A stretch of 64,000 nucleotides of DNA. Origin: Corynebacterium pollutisoli. Its GTDB lineage: Bacteria; Actinomycetota; Actinomycetes; Mycobacteriales; Mycobacteriaceae. Below the pieces are notes generated by a model. It searched no databases, was not told the origin of the DNA, and worked only from the letters and a program-made list of their open reading frames with translations. A program made the translations under genes and the position numbers. The stretch lies in the NCBI RefSeq assembly GCF_900177745.1, contig NZ_FXAR01000009.1:1-64000 (forward strand). Reading direction: 5' to 3'. Below, piece after piece: positions 55,100-64,000 of the stretch (its first letter is position 1; each line of letters opens with the position of its first letter).

Positions 55100-56911
55100 G
55101 TGCTGCGCACTCACCTCGCGGGCGACCTCCGCAAAGAAACCGCTGGCCAGACCGTGACCCTGACGGGCTGGGTGGCCCGTCGTCGCGATCATGGCGGCGT
55201 CATCTTCATCGACCTGCGCGACCGCTCCGGTCTGGCGCAGGTGGTGTTCCGTGAGTCCGAGGTCGCCGAGCGCGCCCACGACCTGCGTTCCGAGTACTGC
55301 ATCCAGGTCACCGGCGTCGTCGAGCCGCGCCCGGAGGGGTCGGAGAACCCGAACCTGGCGTCGGGCGACATCGAGCTCAACGTCACCGAGCTCACCGTCC
55401 TCAACAAGGCCGCCGCGCTGCCGTTCCAGATCGACGACGCCTCCCAGGGCGGCGAGGTCGGCGAGGAGACCCGCCTGAAGTACCGCTACCTGGACCTGCG
55501 CCGCGAGCGTCAGGCGAAGGCCCTGCGTCTGCGTTCCCAGGCCAACCAGGCTGCCCGCCGCGTGCTGGACACCCACGACTTCACGGAGATCGAGACCCCG
55601 ACGCTCACTCGCTCCACCCCGGAGGGCGCGCGTGACTTCCTGGTGCCGGCACGTCTGAAGCCGGGCTCCTTCTACGCTCTGCCGCAGTCCCCGCAGCTGT
55701 TCAAGCAGCTGCTCATGGTCGCCGGCATGGAGCGCTACTACCAGATCGCGCGCTGCTACCGCGACGAGGATTTCCGCGCGGACCGGCAGCCGGAGTTCAC
55801 CCAGCTGGACGTCGAGATGAGCTTCGTCGACCAGGATGACGTCATCGCCCTGGCCGAGGAGATCCTCGTCGAGCTGTGGAAGCTCATCGGCTACGACGTG
55901 CCGACCCCGCTGCCGCGCATCACCTACGCCGAGGCCATGCGTCGCTTCGGCTCCGACAAGCCGGACCTGCGTTTCGATATCGAGATCACCGAGTGCACCG
56001 AGTTCTTCGCCGACACCACCTTCCGGGTGTTCAAGAACGACTACGTCGGTGCCGTCGTCATGGAGGGTGGTGCCTCCCAGCCGCGTCGTCAGCTCGACGC
56101 CTGGCAGGAGTGGGCCAAGCAGCGCGGTGCCAAGGGTCTCGCGTACATCCTCGTGGGTGAGGACGGCGAGCTGGGTGGCCCCGTCGCCAAGAACATCACC
56201 GACGCCGAGCGGGCCGGCATCGCCGAGCACGTCGGCGCGAAGCCGGGCGACGCCATCTTCTTCGCCGCCGGTGACGCGAAGTCCTCCCGTGCGCTGCTCG
56301 GTGCCGCCCGCGGGGAGATCGCCAACAAGCTGGGCCTGATCAAGGAAGGCGACTGGGCCTTCACCTGGGTCGTCGACGCCCCGCTGTTCGAGCCGGCCGC
56401 CGACGCCACCGCCTCCGGCGACGTGGCCCTGGGCTCCTCCGCCTGGACCGCCGTCCACCATGCCTTCACCTCCCCGAAGCCGGAGTGGAAGGACACCTTC
56501 GACCAGACCCCGGGTGAGGCCACCGCGTACGCCTACGACATCGTCTGCAACGGCAACGAGATCGGCGGCGGTTCCATCCGTATCCACGAGCGTGACGTGC
56601 AGGAGCGTGTCTTCGACGTCATGGGCATCGCCCCGGAGGAGGCGCAGGAGAAGTTCGGCTTCCTCCTCGACGCCTTCGCCTTCGGCGCCCCGCCGCACGG
56701 TGGCATCGCCTTCGGCTGGGACCGTATCGTGTCCCTGCTCGGCGGTTTCGACTCCATCCGCGACGTCATCGCGTTCCCGAAGTCCGGTGGCGGCGTCGAT
56801 CCGCTGACCGACGCCCCCGCACCGATCACCGCCCAGCAGCGCAAGGAGGCGGGCATCGACGCCAAGCCGGCCAAGCCCGCCACCCCCGCAGCCAAGGAGC
56901 AGAAGGCCTAA
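55100..56911 (+). CDS. aspS: Aspartyl-tRNA synthetase (probably non-discriminating Asp/Asn)
   Basis: This 603-residue class IIb enzyme has an N-terminal OB anticodon domain ([12 protein letters not shown] near 21), a bacterial GAD insertion (about 290-430), motif 2 F-R-x-x-x-Q-P-E-F-T-Q near 215-230 and motif 3 G-G-I-A-F-G-W-D-R near 535. Corynebacteria normally lack AsnRS and use Asp-tRNA-Asn amidation, so dual specificity is expected from family knowledge. The tail is A/P/K-rich. GTG 55100 is the start. Confidence 0.96.
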   Translation: MLRTHLAGDLRKETAGQTVTLTGWVARRRDHGGVIFIDLRDRSGLAQVVFRESEVAERAHDLRSEYCIQVTGVVEPRPEGSENPNLASGDIELNVTELTVLNKAAALPFQIDDASQGGEVGEETRLKYRYLDLRRERQAKALRLRSQANQAARRVLDTHDFTEIETPTLTRSTPEGARDFLVPARLKPGSFYALPQSPQLFKQLLMVAGMERYYQIARCYRDEDFRADRQPEFTQLDVEMSFVDQDDVIALAEEILVELWKLIGYDVPTPLPRITYAEAMRRFGSDKPDLRFDIEITECTEFFADTTFRVFKNDYVGAVVMEGGASQPRRQLDAWQEWAKQRGAKGLAYILVGEDGELGGPVAKNITDAERAGIAEHVGAKPGDAIFFAAGDAKSSRALLGAARGEIANKLGLIKEGDWAFTWVVDAPLFEPAADATASGDVALGSSAWTAVHHAFTSPKPEWKDTFDQTPGEATAYAYDIVCNGNEIGGGSIRIHERDVQERVFDVMGIAPEEAQEKFGFLLDAFAFGAPPHGGIAFGWDRIVSLLGGFDSIRDVIAFPKSGGGVDPLTDAPAPITAQQRKEAGIDAKPAKPATPAAKEQKA

Positions 56912-56914
56912 GTA

Positions 56915-58141
56915 ATGCTCAACCACGCCGACATCGTCGACATCGCAGAGGATCTGCTCTCCAAGCGCTTCGGAGGGAGCCAGCAGCTCTCCGAGGTCAC
57001 CCAGCTGAGCGGGTCCGGTAGCGCGGTGGTACTCCGCGCGCGTGTCGCGTCGTCGCCGTTCCTGCAGCAGCGCTCGGTGATCCTCAAGTTCGTCCCCGAG
57101 ACGGGGGACACGCTCGACGACGCCGCCCTGGTCCGCGAGATCGTCTCGTACCAGTTCACCACCTCCCTGTCGGAGGAGGTCCGCCCGGGCCCGGTGATGC
57201 TGGCGTACGACGTGGCGCAGCGGATCATGGTGCTCACCGACTCCGGTGACGGCGACACGTTCGCCGATCTGCTGGAGCTGCAGGACCCCGAGCGTCGGGT
57301 GTCCATCCTGCGTAACCTGGGGTCCGCCCTGGGGCGCATGCACGCCGGCACCGCGCAGCGGGAGCAGGACTTCAACATCCTGTTCTCCCGGATGCTGCGT
57401 CAGCACCCGGAGTCCGGCCAGATCCAGGAGCTGCGTGACGCCGCGCTCATTCAGGCGATCCAGCTGGGCGAGGAGCTGCTGCGTAACGCAGGCATCGAGA
57501 TCCCGGAGCTGGTGAGTGAGTTCGCCGCCGACGGCCGCAACCGTCTGCTGTCCGCCCACCACCGGGCGTTCACCCCGTTCGATCTGTCGCCGGACAACAT
57601 CATCGTGGCGGAGAAGACCCACTTCCTCGACTACGAGTGGGCGGGTTTCCGCGACGTGTCCTTCGACCTGGCGTGTGTCATCGCGGGCTTCCCGCAGTTC
57701 CTGTTCAGCCACCCGATCTCGGACGACGAGGCGGATGTGTTCATGGAGGCGTGGGCCCACGAGGTCAACACCCTGTGGCCGAACGTCAACAATGAGGCGC
57801 ACCTGCACTCGCGGGTGATGGCGGCGCTACTCGGCTGGGCGTTGTCCAGTGTCTCGCTGCTGCACTTCGGTTCCATGTCCGCGGCCGTCGCTGTGCTGCA
57901 CGAGGCGGAGGCCGAGGATGAGCCGGTGGATCCGTCCTCCATGGACGGGGTCGCCGACCTGCTGCGTCCGGCCTCCCACGGGCCGTTCTCCCCGGAGGAG
58001 CTGGTGGTGCGCCGGGACATCTTCGAGACCTTCGAGGCCCTCGCCCGCTACGCCGCCCGCGGCACGGATCCCTCGTACGGGGTCATCGCCGCGTTCAGCC
58101 AGGGCATCGCGGACCGGGTGGCGGAGCCGGGCCTGCGTTAA
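56915..58141 (+). CDS. APH-like phosphotransferase-family protein
   Basis: This 408-residue protein has an aminoglycoside phosphotransferase/choline kinase-like fold. A lysine near 59 (V-I-L-K-F-V) would hold ATP, the catalytic loop is F-D223-L-S-P-D-N-I, and the metal Asp is D239 in F-L-D-Y-E-W-A-G. The true substrate is unknown; resistance need not be implied. It lies 3 bp after aspS and overlaps the next gene by 1 nt, and it is conserved in corynebacteria between aspS and rarA. Confidence 0.82.
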   Translation: MLNHADIVDIAEDLLSKRFGGSQQLSEVTQLSGSGSAVVLRARVASSPFLQQRSVILKFVPETGDTLDDAALVREIVSYQFTTSLSEEVRPGPVMLAYDVAQRIMVLTDSGDGDTFADLLELQDPERRVSILRNLGSALGRMHAGTAQREQDFNILFSRMLRQHPESGQIQELRDAALIQAIQLGEELLRNAGIEIPELVSEFAADGRNRLLSAHHRAFTPFDLSPDNIIVAEKTHFLDYEWAGFRDVSFDLACVIAGFPQFLFSHPISDDEADVFMEAWAHEVNTLWPNVNNEAHLHSRVMAALLGWALSSVSLLHFGSMSAAVAVLHEAEAEDEPVDPSSMDGVADLLRPASHGPFSPEELVVRRDIFETFEALARYAARGTDPSYGVIAAFSQGIADRVAEPGLR

Positions 58142-59484
58142 TGGCCCAGGACGCGCTTTTCGACGACGGCCCCGTCGACGACAGCCACGGGTCCGACTTC
58201 TTCCGCGCGGGTGATCACGCCCCACTGGCGGCGCGCATGCGTCCCCGCACCCTCGACGAGGTCGCCGGGCAGGAGCATCTGCTCGGCCCGGGTCGCCCGC
58301 TGCGCCGACTCATCGAGGGCTCGGGCGAGGCGTCGGTGATCCTCTACGGCCCGCCGGGCACGGGCAAGACGACGATCGCCTCGCTCATCTCCTCCGCGAC
58401 GAGCCAGAACTTCGTCGGTCTCTCGGCGCTCAATTCGGGCGTCAAGCAGGTCCGTGAGGTCATCGACCGGGCGCGGCGTGACCTCATCCACGGTCAGCGC
58501 ACCGTCCTGTTCATCGACGAGGTCCACCGCTTCTCCAAGACGCAGCAGGACGCGCTGCTCGCCGCGGTGGAGAACCGCACCGTTCTCCTCGTCGCCGCGA
58601 CGACGGAGAACCCGTCCTTCTCCGTCGTGGCGCCGCTGCTCTCGCGCTCGCTGCTGCTGCAGCTCAAACCGCTGGACGACGCCGCCGTCCGCGACGTCCT
58701 CACCCGGGCACTCACCGACGAGCTCGGGCTCGCGGGCCGCGTGCTCATCGACGACGACGCCCTCGACCAGCTCGTCCTCCTCGCCGGAGGCGACGCCCGC
58801 AGGGCGCTGACCTACCTGGAGGCGGCGGCGGAGGCGGTGGCCGACGGGGCGTCGATAAGCATCGATGTCATCCGGAACAACGTCAACCGGGCCGTCGTGC
58901 GCTACGACCGGGACGGGGATCAGCATTATGACGTGGTCAGCGCGTTCATCAAGTCGATCCGGGGCTCGGATGTCGACGCCGCGCTGCACTACCTGGCGCG
59001 CATGATCGAGGCGGGGGAGGACCCGCGCTTCATCGCCCGCCGCCTGGTCATCGCGGCGAGCGAGGAGATCGCCATGGCCGATCCCACCGCCCTGCAGACC
59101 GCCGTCGCCGCCGCCCAGGCCGTGCAGCTCATCGGCCTGCCCGAGGCGCGGCTCACCCTGGCGCAGGCGACGGTGCACCTGGCGACCGCCCCGAAGTCCA
59201 ACGCCGTGTACGAGGCCATCAACGCCGCGCAGGCCGACATCCGCGGCGGGAGGATCGGGCACGTGCCGGCGCACCTGCGCGACGGCCACTACGAGGGTGC
59301 GAAGAAACTCGGCCACGCCGTCGGGTACGTCTACCCGCACGACGATCCGCGCGGCGTCGTCAGCCAGCAGTACCTGCCGGAGGAACTTGCCGACGCCGTC
59401 TACTACCGCCCGAAGGAACACGGTGCCGAGAAGCGCATCGCCGACTACATCGGACGGCTGCGTAGGATCGTGCGGGGGAGGTAG
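58141..59484 (+). CDS. rarA: Replication-associated recombination AAA+ ATPase (RarA/MgsA)
   Basis: This 447-residue clamp-loader-like ATPase has [11 protein letters not shown] near 36, Walker [10 protein letters not shown] near 69, Walker B F-I-D-E-V-H near 124 and the C-terminal tetramerisation domain ([13 protein letters not shown] near 277). It acts at stalled forks and single-strand gaps. ATG 58141 shares its A with the upstream stop. Confidence 0.95.
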   Translation: MAQDALFDDGPVDDSHGSDFFRAGDHAPLAARMRPRTLDEVAGQEHLLGPGRPLRRLIEGSGEASVILYGPPGTGKTTIASLISSATSQNFVGLSALNSGVKQVREVIDRARRDLIHGQRTVLFIDEVHRFSKTQQDALLAAVENRTVLLVAATTENPSFSVVAPLLSRSLLLQLKPLDDAAVRDVLTRALTDELGLAGRVLIDDDALDQLVLLAGGDARRALTYLEAAAEAVADGASISIDVIRNNVNRAVVRYDRDGDQHYDVVSAFIKSIRGSDVDAALHYLARMIEAGEDPRFIARRLVIAASEEIAMADPTALQTAVAAAQAVQLIGLPEARLTLAQATVHLATAPKSNAVYEAINAAQADIRGGRIGHVPAHLRDGHYEGAKKLGHAVGYVYPHDDPRGVVSQQYLPEELADAVYYRPKEHGAEKRIADYIGRLRRIVRGR

Positions 59485-59514
59485 TCCCGCTGCATCGCCT
59501 CGCGGGGCTAAGGG

Positions 59515-59520
59515 TAGAGT
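59515..59520 (+). promoter_or_regulatory. Candidate -10 of alaS
   Basis: TAGAGT lies 43 bp before the alaS start, in the 78-bp gap after rarA. No clear -35 is seen. Confidence 0.4.
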
Positions 59521-59562
59521 AGGACGCTGTCAATGCAGCTGCCCTAGGAAAGGACACCCCGC

Positions 59563-62229
59563 GTGCAGACCCATGAGATCCGGGAGCGTTTCACCCAGCA
59601 CTTCGTCGACGCCGGCCACGAGGCCGTGCCGAGCGCGTCGCTGATCCTCGAGGACCCGGACCTGCTCTTCGTCAACGCGGGCATGGTGCCGTTCAAGCCC
59701 TACTTCCTGGGCGAGCAGAACCCGCCGTTCGCCAACGGTACCGCCACCTCGATCCAGAAGTGCGTGCGCACGCTCGACATCGACGAGGTGGGCATCACCA
59801 CCCGCCACAACACCTTCTTCCAGATGGCCGGCAACTTCTCCTTCGGTCAGTACTTCAAGGAGGGTGCGATCAAGCACGCCTGGGCGCTGCTGACCAACCC
59901 GGTGTCCGAGGGCGGTTACGGCCTCGACCCGGAGCGCCTGTGGGTGACCGTCTACCTCGACGACGATGAGGCCGCCGGCATCTGGGAGAACGTCATCGGC
60001 GTCCCGGCCGAGCGCATCCAGCGCCTGGGCATGGCCGACAACTACTGGCACATGGGCGTGCCCGGACCCTGCGGCCCCTGCTCCGAGATCTACTTCGACC
60101 GCGGCCCCGAGCACGGCGCCGAGGGTGGCCCGGCCGTCGACGACACCCGCTACCTGGAGATCTGGAACCTGGTCTTCATGGAGAAGGAGCGCGGCCAGGG
60201 CACCGGCAAGGACTCCTTCGAGATCCTCGGCGACCTGCCGAAGAAGAACATCGACACCGGCATGGGCGTCGAGCGCGTCGCCTGCCTCCTGCAGGGCGTC
60301 GACAACGTCTACGAGACCGACCTGCTGCGCCCCGTCATCGACGCCGCGGAGGAGATCACCGGTGCGAAGTACGAAGGCGACGGCCAGGACGCCATTCGCT
60401 TCCGCGTCATCGCCGACCACTCCCGCACCGGCATGATGCTCATCCTCGACGGCGTCACCCCCTCCAACGAGGGCCGAGGCTACATCCTGCGCCGCCTGCT
60501 GCGCCGCATCATCCGCTCCGCCCGCCTCCTCGGCGCCACCGGCGAGACCATGGAGCGTTTCATGAACGTCATCATGGACACCATGACGCCGTCCTACCCG
60601 GAGATCACCGAGAACCGCGAGCGCATCGTCCGTACCGCCGTGACGGAGGAGCGCGCGTTCCTCAAGACCCTCGAGTCCGGCACCCACCGCTTCGACGAGG
60701 CCGCCGCGTCCATCAAGGAGCAGGGCATCACCCAGTTCTCCGGCGAGGACGCCTTCACCCTCCACGACACCTACGGTTTCCCCATCGACCTCACCCTCGA
60801 GATGGCCGCCGAGGCCGGGCTCGAGGTCGACGTCGCCGGCTTCGAGGCCGCCATGAGCGAGCAGCGGGCCCGCGCCAAGGCCGACAACCTGGCCAAGAAG
60901 CACGGCCACGCCGACGTCTCCGTCTACCGCGAGTGGGTGGACAACAACCCCACCGAGTTCGTCGGCTTCTCCGAGCTCACCGCCGACGCCAAGGTCCTCG
61001 GCCTCGTCATCGACGGCCAGTCCGTCACCCACGCCACCGAGGGCGACGACGTCGAGGTCATCCTCGACGTCTCCCCGCTCTACGCCGAGTCCGGCGGCCA
61101 GACCGCCGACCGCGGCCGCCTCGTCGCCGAGGGCACGATCCTCGAGGTCACCGATGTGCAGAAGATCGGCAAGAAGTTGTGGGTGCACAAGGCGAAGGTC
61201 ACCGCCGGCGGCATCGACCTCGGCCAGGCCGTCCGCGCCGAGGTCGACGACGCCTGGCGCCACGGTGCCCGCCAGGCGCACACCGGCACCCACCTCATCC
61301 ACGCCGCCCTGCGCGAGGTGCTCGGCCCCACCGCCGTCCAGGCCGGCTCCCTCAACCGCCCCGGCTACCTGCGTTTCGACTTCAACTACACCGAGCAGCT
61401 CACCCCCGAGCAGCTGGCGGAGATCTCGACCATCACCAACCAGGCGGTCGACGCCGACTTCGCCGTCAACACCATCGAGACCACCCTCGACGAGGCGAAG
61501 AAGATGGGCGCCATGGCCCTGTTCGGCGAGAACTACGGTCACGACGTCCGCGTCGTCGAGATCGGCGGCCCCTTCTCCGTCGAGCTGTGCGGCGGCACCC
61601 ACACCGAGCACACCTCCCAGATCGGCCCCGTCGCCGTCCTGGGTGAGTCCTCCGTCGGCTCCGGTGCCCGCCGCATCGAGGCCTACTCCGGTCTCGACTC
61701 CTTCCGCCACCTGTCGAAGGAGGCCGCCCTCGCCTCCGGCCTGGCCGCGTCGCTGAAGTCCCCGACCGAGGAGCTGCCGGAGCGCATCGCCACGCTCACC
61801 GAGAAGCTCAAGGCTGCGGAGAAGGAGATCGCCAACCTGCACCGCCAGCAGCTGGCCTCCCAGACGGGCGCGCTGCTCGACCAGGCCGTCGAGGCCGGGA
61901 AGATCACCGTGCTCACCCACCGCCTGCCCGACGGCATCTCCGGCGGGGACCTGCGTACCGTGGCCACCGACCTGCGGGGACGCCTGGCCGGCAAGCCCGG
62001 CGTCGTGGTCCTCGCGTCCGCGGACGGGGAGAAGCTGCCGTTCATCGTGGGCGCCACCAGGGAGGCCATCGAGCTGGGTGTGAAGTCCGGCGACCTGGTC
62101 AAGCTGCTCTCCGGCTACGTCGACGGCCGCGGTGGCGGCAAGCCCGACATGGCACAGGGCTCAGGCGCGAACCCGTCCGGTCTCGACGCCGGCTTCCACG
62201 CCGTGCGCGAGGAGCTCGCCGCGCTCTAA
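59563..62229 (+). CDS. alaS: Alanyl-tRNA synthetase
   Basis: This 888-residue synthetase has the order catalytic domain (motif 1 near 30-60, motif 2 with [11 protein letters not shown] near 80), tRNA-recognition region, editing domain with H-T-G-T-H-L-I-H-A near 568 and C-G-G-T-H-T-E near 672, and C-Ala domain with G-G-R-G-G-G-K-P near 853. It charges and proofreads tRNA-Ala. GTG 59563 is the start. Its TAA is the first part of a dispersed repeat element. Confidence 0.97.
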   Translation: MQTHEIRERFTQHFVDAGHEAVPSASLILEDPDLLFVNAGMVPFKPYFLGEQNPPFANGTATSIQKCVRTLDIDEVGITTRHNTFFQMAGNFSFGQYFKEGAIKHAWALLTNPVSEGGYGLDPERLWVTVYLDDDEAAGIWENVIGVPAERIQRLGMADNYWHMGVPGPCGPCSEIYFDRGPEHGAEGGPAVDDTRYLEIWNLVFMEKERGQGTGKDSFEILGDLPKKNIDTGMGVERVACLLQGVDNVYETDLLRPVIDAAEEITGAKYEGDGQDAIRFRVIADHSRTGMMLILDGVTPSNEGRGYILRRLLRRIIRSARLLGATGETMERFMNVIMDTMTPSYPEITENRERIVRTAVTEERAFLKTLESGTHRFDEAAASIKEQGITQFSGEDAFTLHDTYGFPIDLTLEMAAEAGLEVDVAGFEAAMSEQRARAKADNLAKKHGHADVSVYREWVDNNPTEFVGFSELTADAKVLGLVIDGQSVTHATEGDDVEVILDVSPLYAESGGQTADRGRLVAEGTILEVTDVQKIGKKLWVHKAKVTAGGIDLGQAVRAEVDDAWRHGARQAHTGTHLIHAALREVLGPTAVQAGSLNRPGYLRFDFNYTEQLTPEQLAEISTITNQAVDADFAVNTIETTLDEAKKMGAMALFGENYGHDVRVVEIGGPFSVELCGGTHTEHTSQIGPVAVLGESSVGSGARRIEAYSGLDSFRHLSKEAALASGLAASLKSPTEELPERIATLTEKLKAAEKEIANLHRQQLASQTGALLDQAVEAGKITVLTHRLPDGISGGDLRTVATDLRGRLAGKPGVVVLASADGEKLPFIVGATREAIELGVKSGDLVKLLSGYVDGRGGGKPDMAQGSGANPSGLDAGFHAVREELAAL

Positions 62230-62344
62230 GGCATATCTCTGTAGGTATATCTCGGGATATATAGGTCGAGTGGCCCCACTCCAGCCGGGCGGGGCCACTC
62301 GACCTATACCTGGGGTGATATGCCTCGGGGGATATGCCTGAGGA
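62229..62344 (+). repeat. Dispersed palindromic element, copy B
   Basis: It starts in the last base of the alaS stop. An inner perfect 18-bp stem (62260-62277 with 62291-62308) is flanked outside by AGGCATATC (62229-62237) and GATATGCCT twice (62317-62325, 62331-62339). It may act as the alaS terminator. It aligns along its length with copy A at 45989-46103. Confidence 0.88.
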
Positions 62345-62440
62345 AGACACGCCGAGGTCTATGTTGTGACAACGTTGTGATCGCGGATACCTTTAAGGCG
62401 CACCACTGACTAAATCCTTAAGAAAGGTCGCCAGCCAGCC

Positions 62441-62947
62441 ATGAACGTCACCCCGGACACACCCGGTGCGGACGATCCCGGCCAGGGACGCCGTATCGGA
62501 CTCGATGTCGGCACCGTCCGCATCGGGGTCGCCGTGTCCGACCGGAACGCCGTCCTGGCGACCCCGGTGGAGACCGTCGCCCGCGAAACCGGTCTCAAGG
62601 ACCGCGACAAGGGGGACATCGACCGGCTTCTGGAGATCATCGACGAGTATGACGCCGTCGAGATCGTCGTCGGCCTGCCGCGCACGCTCAAGGGTCACGG
62701 CTCGACGAGCGTGAAGCACGCGAAGGAGATCGCGTTCCGCCTCAACCGGCGGTTGACCAACTCCGGGCGCAGCATCCCCGTGCGGATGGCCGATGAGCGG
62801 TTGACCACGGTCGCCGCCACCGCCGCGCTGCGTGCCTCCGGGGTGAGCGAGAAGGCCGGCCGCAAGGTCATCGATCAGGCCGCCGCAGTGGAGATCCTCC
62901 AGTCCTGGCTCGACGCACGGGCCGCCTACACTCAGGAGCACCCATGA
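62441..62947 (+). CDS. ruvX: YqgF/RuvX family RNase H-fold protein
   Basis: This 168-residue protein has [11 protein letters not shown] near 19-29, V-G-L-P-R-T-L near 76 and the final D-E-R-L-T-T near 112 with D-Q-A-A-A-V-E-I-L. The family is tied to 16S rRNA 5'-end maturation and Holliday resolvase-like folds. It lies between alaS and mltG as in most actinobacteria, with a 4-nt overlap with mltG. Confidence 0.94.
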   Translation: MNVTPDTPGADDPGQGRRIGLDVGTVRIGVAVSDRNAVLATPVETVARETGLKDRDKGDIDRLLEIIDEYDAVEIVVGLPRTLKGHGSTSVKHAKEIAFRLNRRLTNSGRSIPVRMADERLTTVAATAALRASGVSEKAGRKVIDQAAAVEILQSWLDARAAYTQEHP

Positions 62948-64000
62948 CCACATCCACTCCGCAGCGTGGCCCCGGGGGCCGACGCATGGACCAGAAGTTC
63001 GTGAAGCGGCGTCAGCGGGGCCTGGCGGTCCTCGTCGCGTCGCTCATTCTGCTCATCGGCGCCGTCATCTACATCGGGGTGCAGATCTCCGGGGGAGGGG
63101 AGACCGTGGCCGACCGCGACTACCAGGGCAGCGGTAACGGCGTGCACCAGCTCGTCGAGATCCCGGAGGGCTCGTCCGTGTCGCAGCTGGGCCCGGAGCT
63201 GGAGGAGCGCGGCATCGTCAAGACCGACTCCGCCTTCCAGACCGCCGCCGCCAACAACCCCGACGCCGGCAGCATCCAGCCCGGTTTCTACCGCCTGCAG
63301 GGTGAGATGTCCGCCGCCGCCGCAGTGCAGGCGCTCATCGACCCCGCCAACCGGGTCGAGCTGCTCGACATCCACGGCGGTTCCACGCTTCTCGACGTCA
63401 ACGTCGTCGGCGGCAACTCCCGCCCCGGCATCTACTCGCAGATCTCGCGGGTGACCTGCACCGAGGGCTCGGAGAACTGCATCGCCGCCGAGGATCTGCA
63501 GAACGTCGGCGCCACCGCCGACCTGGCCACCCTCGGTGTCCCCGAGTGGGCGCGCGATGCAGTCGCCGCCCGCGGCGAGGACCCGAAGCGCCTCGAGGGA
63601 CTCATTGCCCCGGGCCAGTACGTGGTCAACCCGGAGATGGACGCCCAGGAGATCCTCACCGACCTGCTCACCCGCTCCGCGCAGCAGTTCAACGACACCG
63701 GCATCGTCGACCGCGCCCGCGCCCTCGACCTCACCCCGTACGAGCTGCTCACCGCCGCCTCCCTGGTGGAGCGCGAGGCCCCGGCCGGTGACTTCGACAA
63801 GGTTGCCCGCGTCATCCTCAACCGCCTCGAGGAGCCGATGCGCCTCGAGTTCGACTCCACCGTCAACTACGGCCTGGAGGACGTCGAGGTGGCCACCACC
63901 GACGAGGACCGCGCTCAGGTCACCCCGTGGAACACCTACGCCAAGGACGGCCTGCCGGAGACCCCGATCGCCGCCGCCTCCGTCGAGGCCATCACTGCGA
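62944..64000 (+). CDS. mltG: Endolytic murein transglycosylase MltG, 3'-truncated by window edge
   Basis: The visible 352 residues include a basic N-terminus, a transmembrane helix at about 26-48, a LysM-like region (V-E-I-P-E-G-S-S-V near 72-80), and the YceG fold with the catalytic Glu in A-S-L-V-E-R-E-A-P near 275-283. MltG cuts nascent peptidoglycan and limits strand length. ATG 62944 overlaps the ruvX stop. The frame is open at base 64000. Confidence 0.93.
   Translation, partial: MTTSTPQRGPGGRRMDQKFVKRRQRGLAVLVASLILLIGAVIYIGVQISGGGETVADRDYQGSGNGVHQLVEIPEGSSVSQLGPELEERGIVKTDSAFQTAAANNPDAGSIQPGFYRLQGEMSAAAAVQALIDPANRVELLDIHGGSTLLDVNVVGGNSRPGIYSQISRVTCTEGSENCIAAEDLQNVGATADLATLGVPEWARDAVAARGEDPKRLEGLIAPGQYVVNPEMDAQEILTDLLTRSAQQFNDTGIVDRARALDLTPYELLTAASLVEREAPAGDFDKVARVILNRLEEPMRLEFDSTVNYGLEDVEVATTDEDRAQVTPWNTYAKDGLPETPIAAASVEAITA

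Noticed and set aside
54986-57808. 940-codon frame antisense to aspS and the phosphotransferase gene
   Set aside because: It is a shadow of two real genes in high-GC DNA with no recognisable domain. The frame antisense to alaS at 59530-61920 is rejected for the same reason.

Overview
The window is typical of a high-GC Corynebacterium chromosome. The gene content and order match those known from C. glutamicum and Mycobacterium tuberculosis: rnd / DUF3000 / chdC / msrB / aftC / ribD-like; thrS / HIT / pgsA / patA / pimA; pdxS / tesB / yebC / ruvCAB / yajC / secDF / apt / rel; and ppi / MBL hydrolase / hisS / aspS / rarA / alaS / ruvX / mltG. GTG starts, mycomembrane lipid genes and some probable leaderless transcripts fit this assignment. 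The species cannot be named from the sequence alone.

Layout. 1-5.9 kb: the end of a DUF222-HNH nuclease, then an RNase D to RibD-like block that includes coproheme decarboxylase and arabinosyltransferase AftC. 5.9-8.0 kb: a coupled pair, a TPR/membrane protein and a stand-alone asparagine-synthase-like ATP-PPase, with no recognised function. 7.9-8.8 kb: a six-tRNA cluster on the minus strand (Gly x3, Val x2, Cys) and a plus-strand tRNA-Val. 8.9-11.7 kb: a copper operon (CopC, PCu(A)C-like lipoprotein, DyP peroxidase) behind a CsoR-like palindrome. 11.9-17.5 kb: thrS and the phosphatidylinositol mannoside genes. At 17.5 kb a second near-identical palindrome sits in the promoter of a four-helix membrane protein with a CPVCNK motif. 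19.3-21.7 kb: pdxS and tesB.

21.8-24.0 kb is an accessory scar. It holds an AT-rich segment with one orphan membrane-protein gene and a 1.46 kb ISL3-family IS whose transposase is frameshifted. The scar lies where pdxT is found in M. tuberculosis, and no pdxT is visible in the window. From 24.2 to 35.6 kb are yebC, ruvCAB, yajC-secD-secF, a solute-binding lipoprotein, apt and rel. 40.9-45.4 kb carries a tight four-gene operon (FGGY kinase, MtnD, MtnC, GlpD-like) that looks like an unusual methionine-salvage branch without mtnA, mtnB or mtnK. 45.4-50 kb holds a transglutaminase-like protein, L-serine dehydratase, a flavin reductase/monooxygenase pair and a HEPN-CBS fusion. 50-54 kb has a SNF2 helicase and a lower-GC PD-(D/E)XK (DUF559-like) gene enclosed by inverted heptamer arrays and a 21-bp hairpin. 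The rest is translation, repair and cell-wall genes.

Three sequence-level signals are not explained by the genes. The first is a repeat family of about 115 bp, with two copies starting at stop codons (sdaA, alaS). The second is a strongly over-represented word, CGTCGANAAGC, with at least 27 exact hits on both strands, several of which force the rare Leu codon CTT. The third is the pair of CsoR-like palindromes, which links an uncharacterised membrane protein to copper control.
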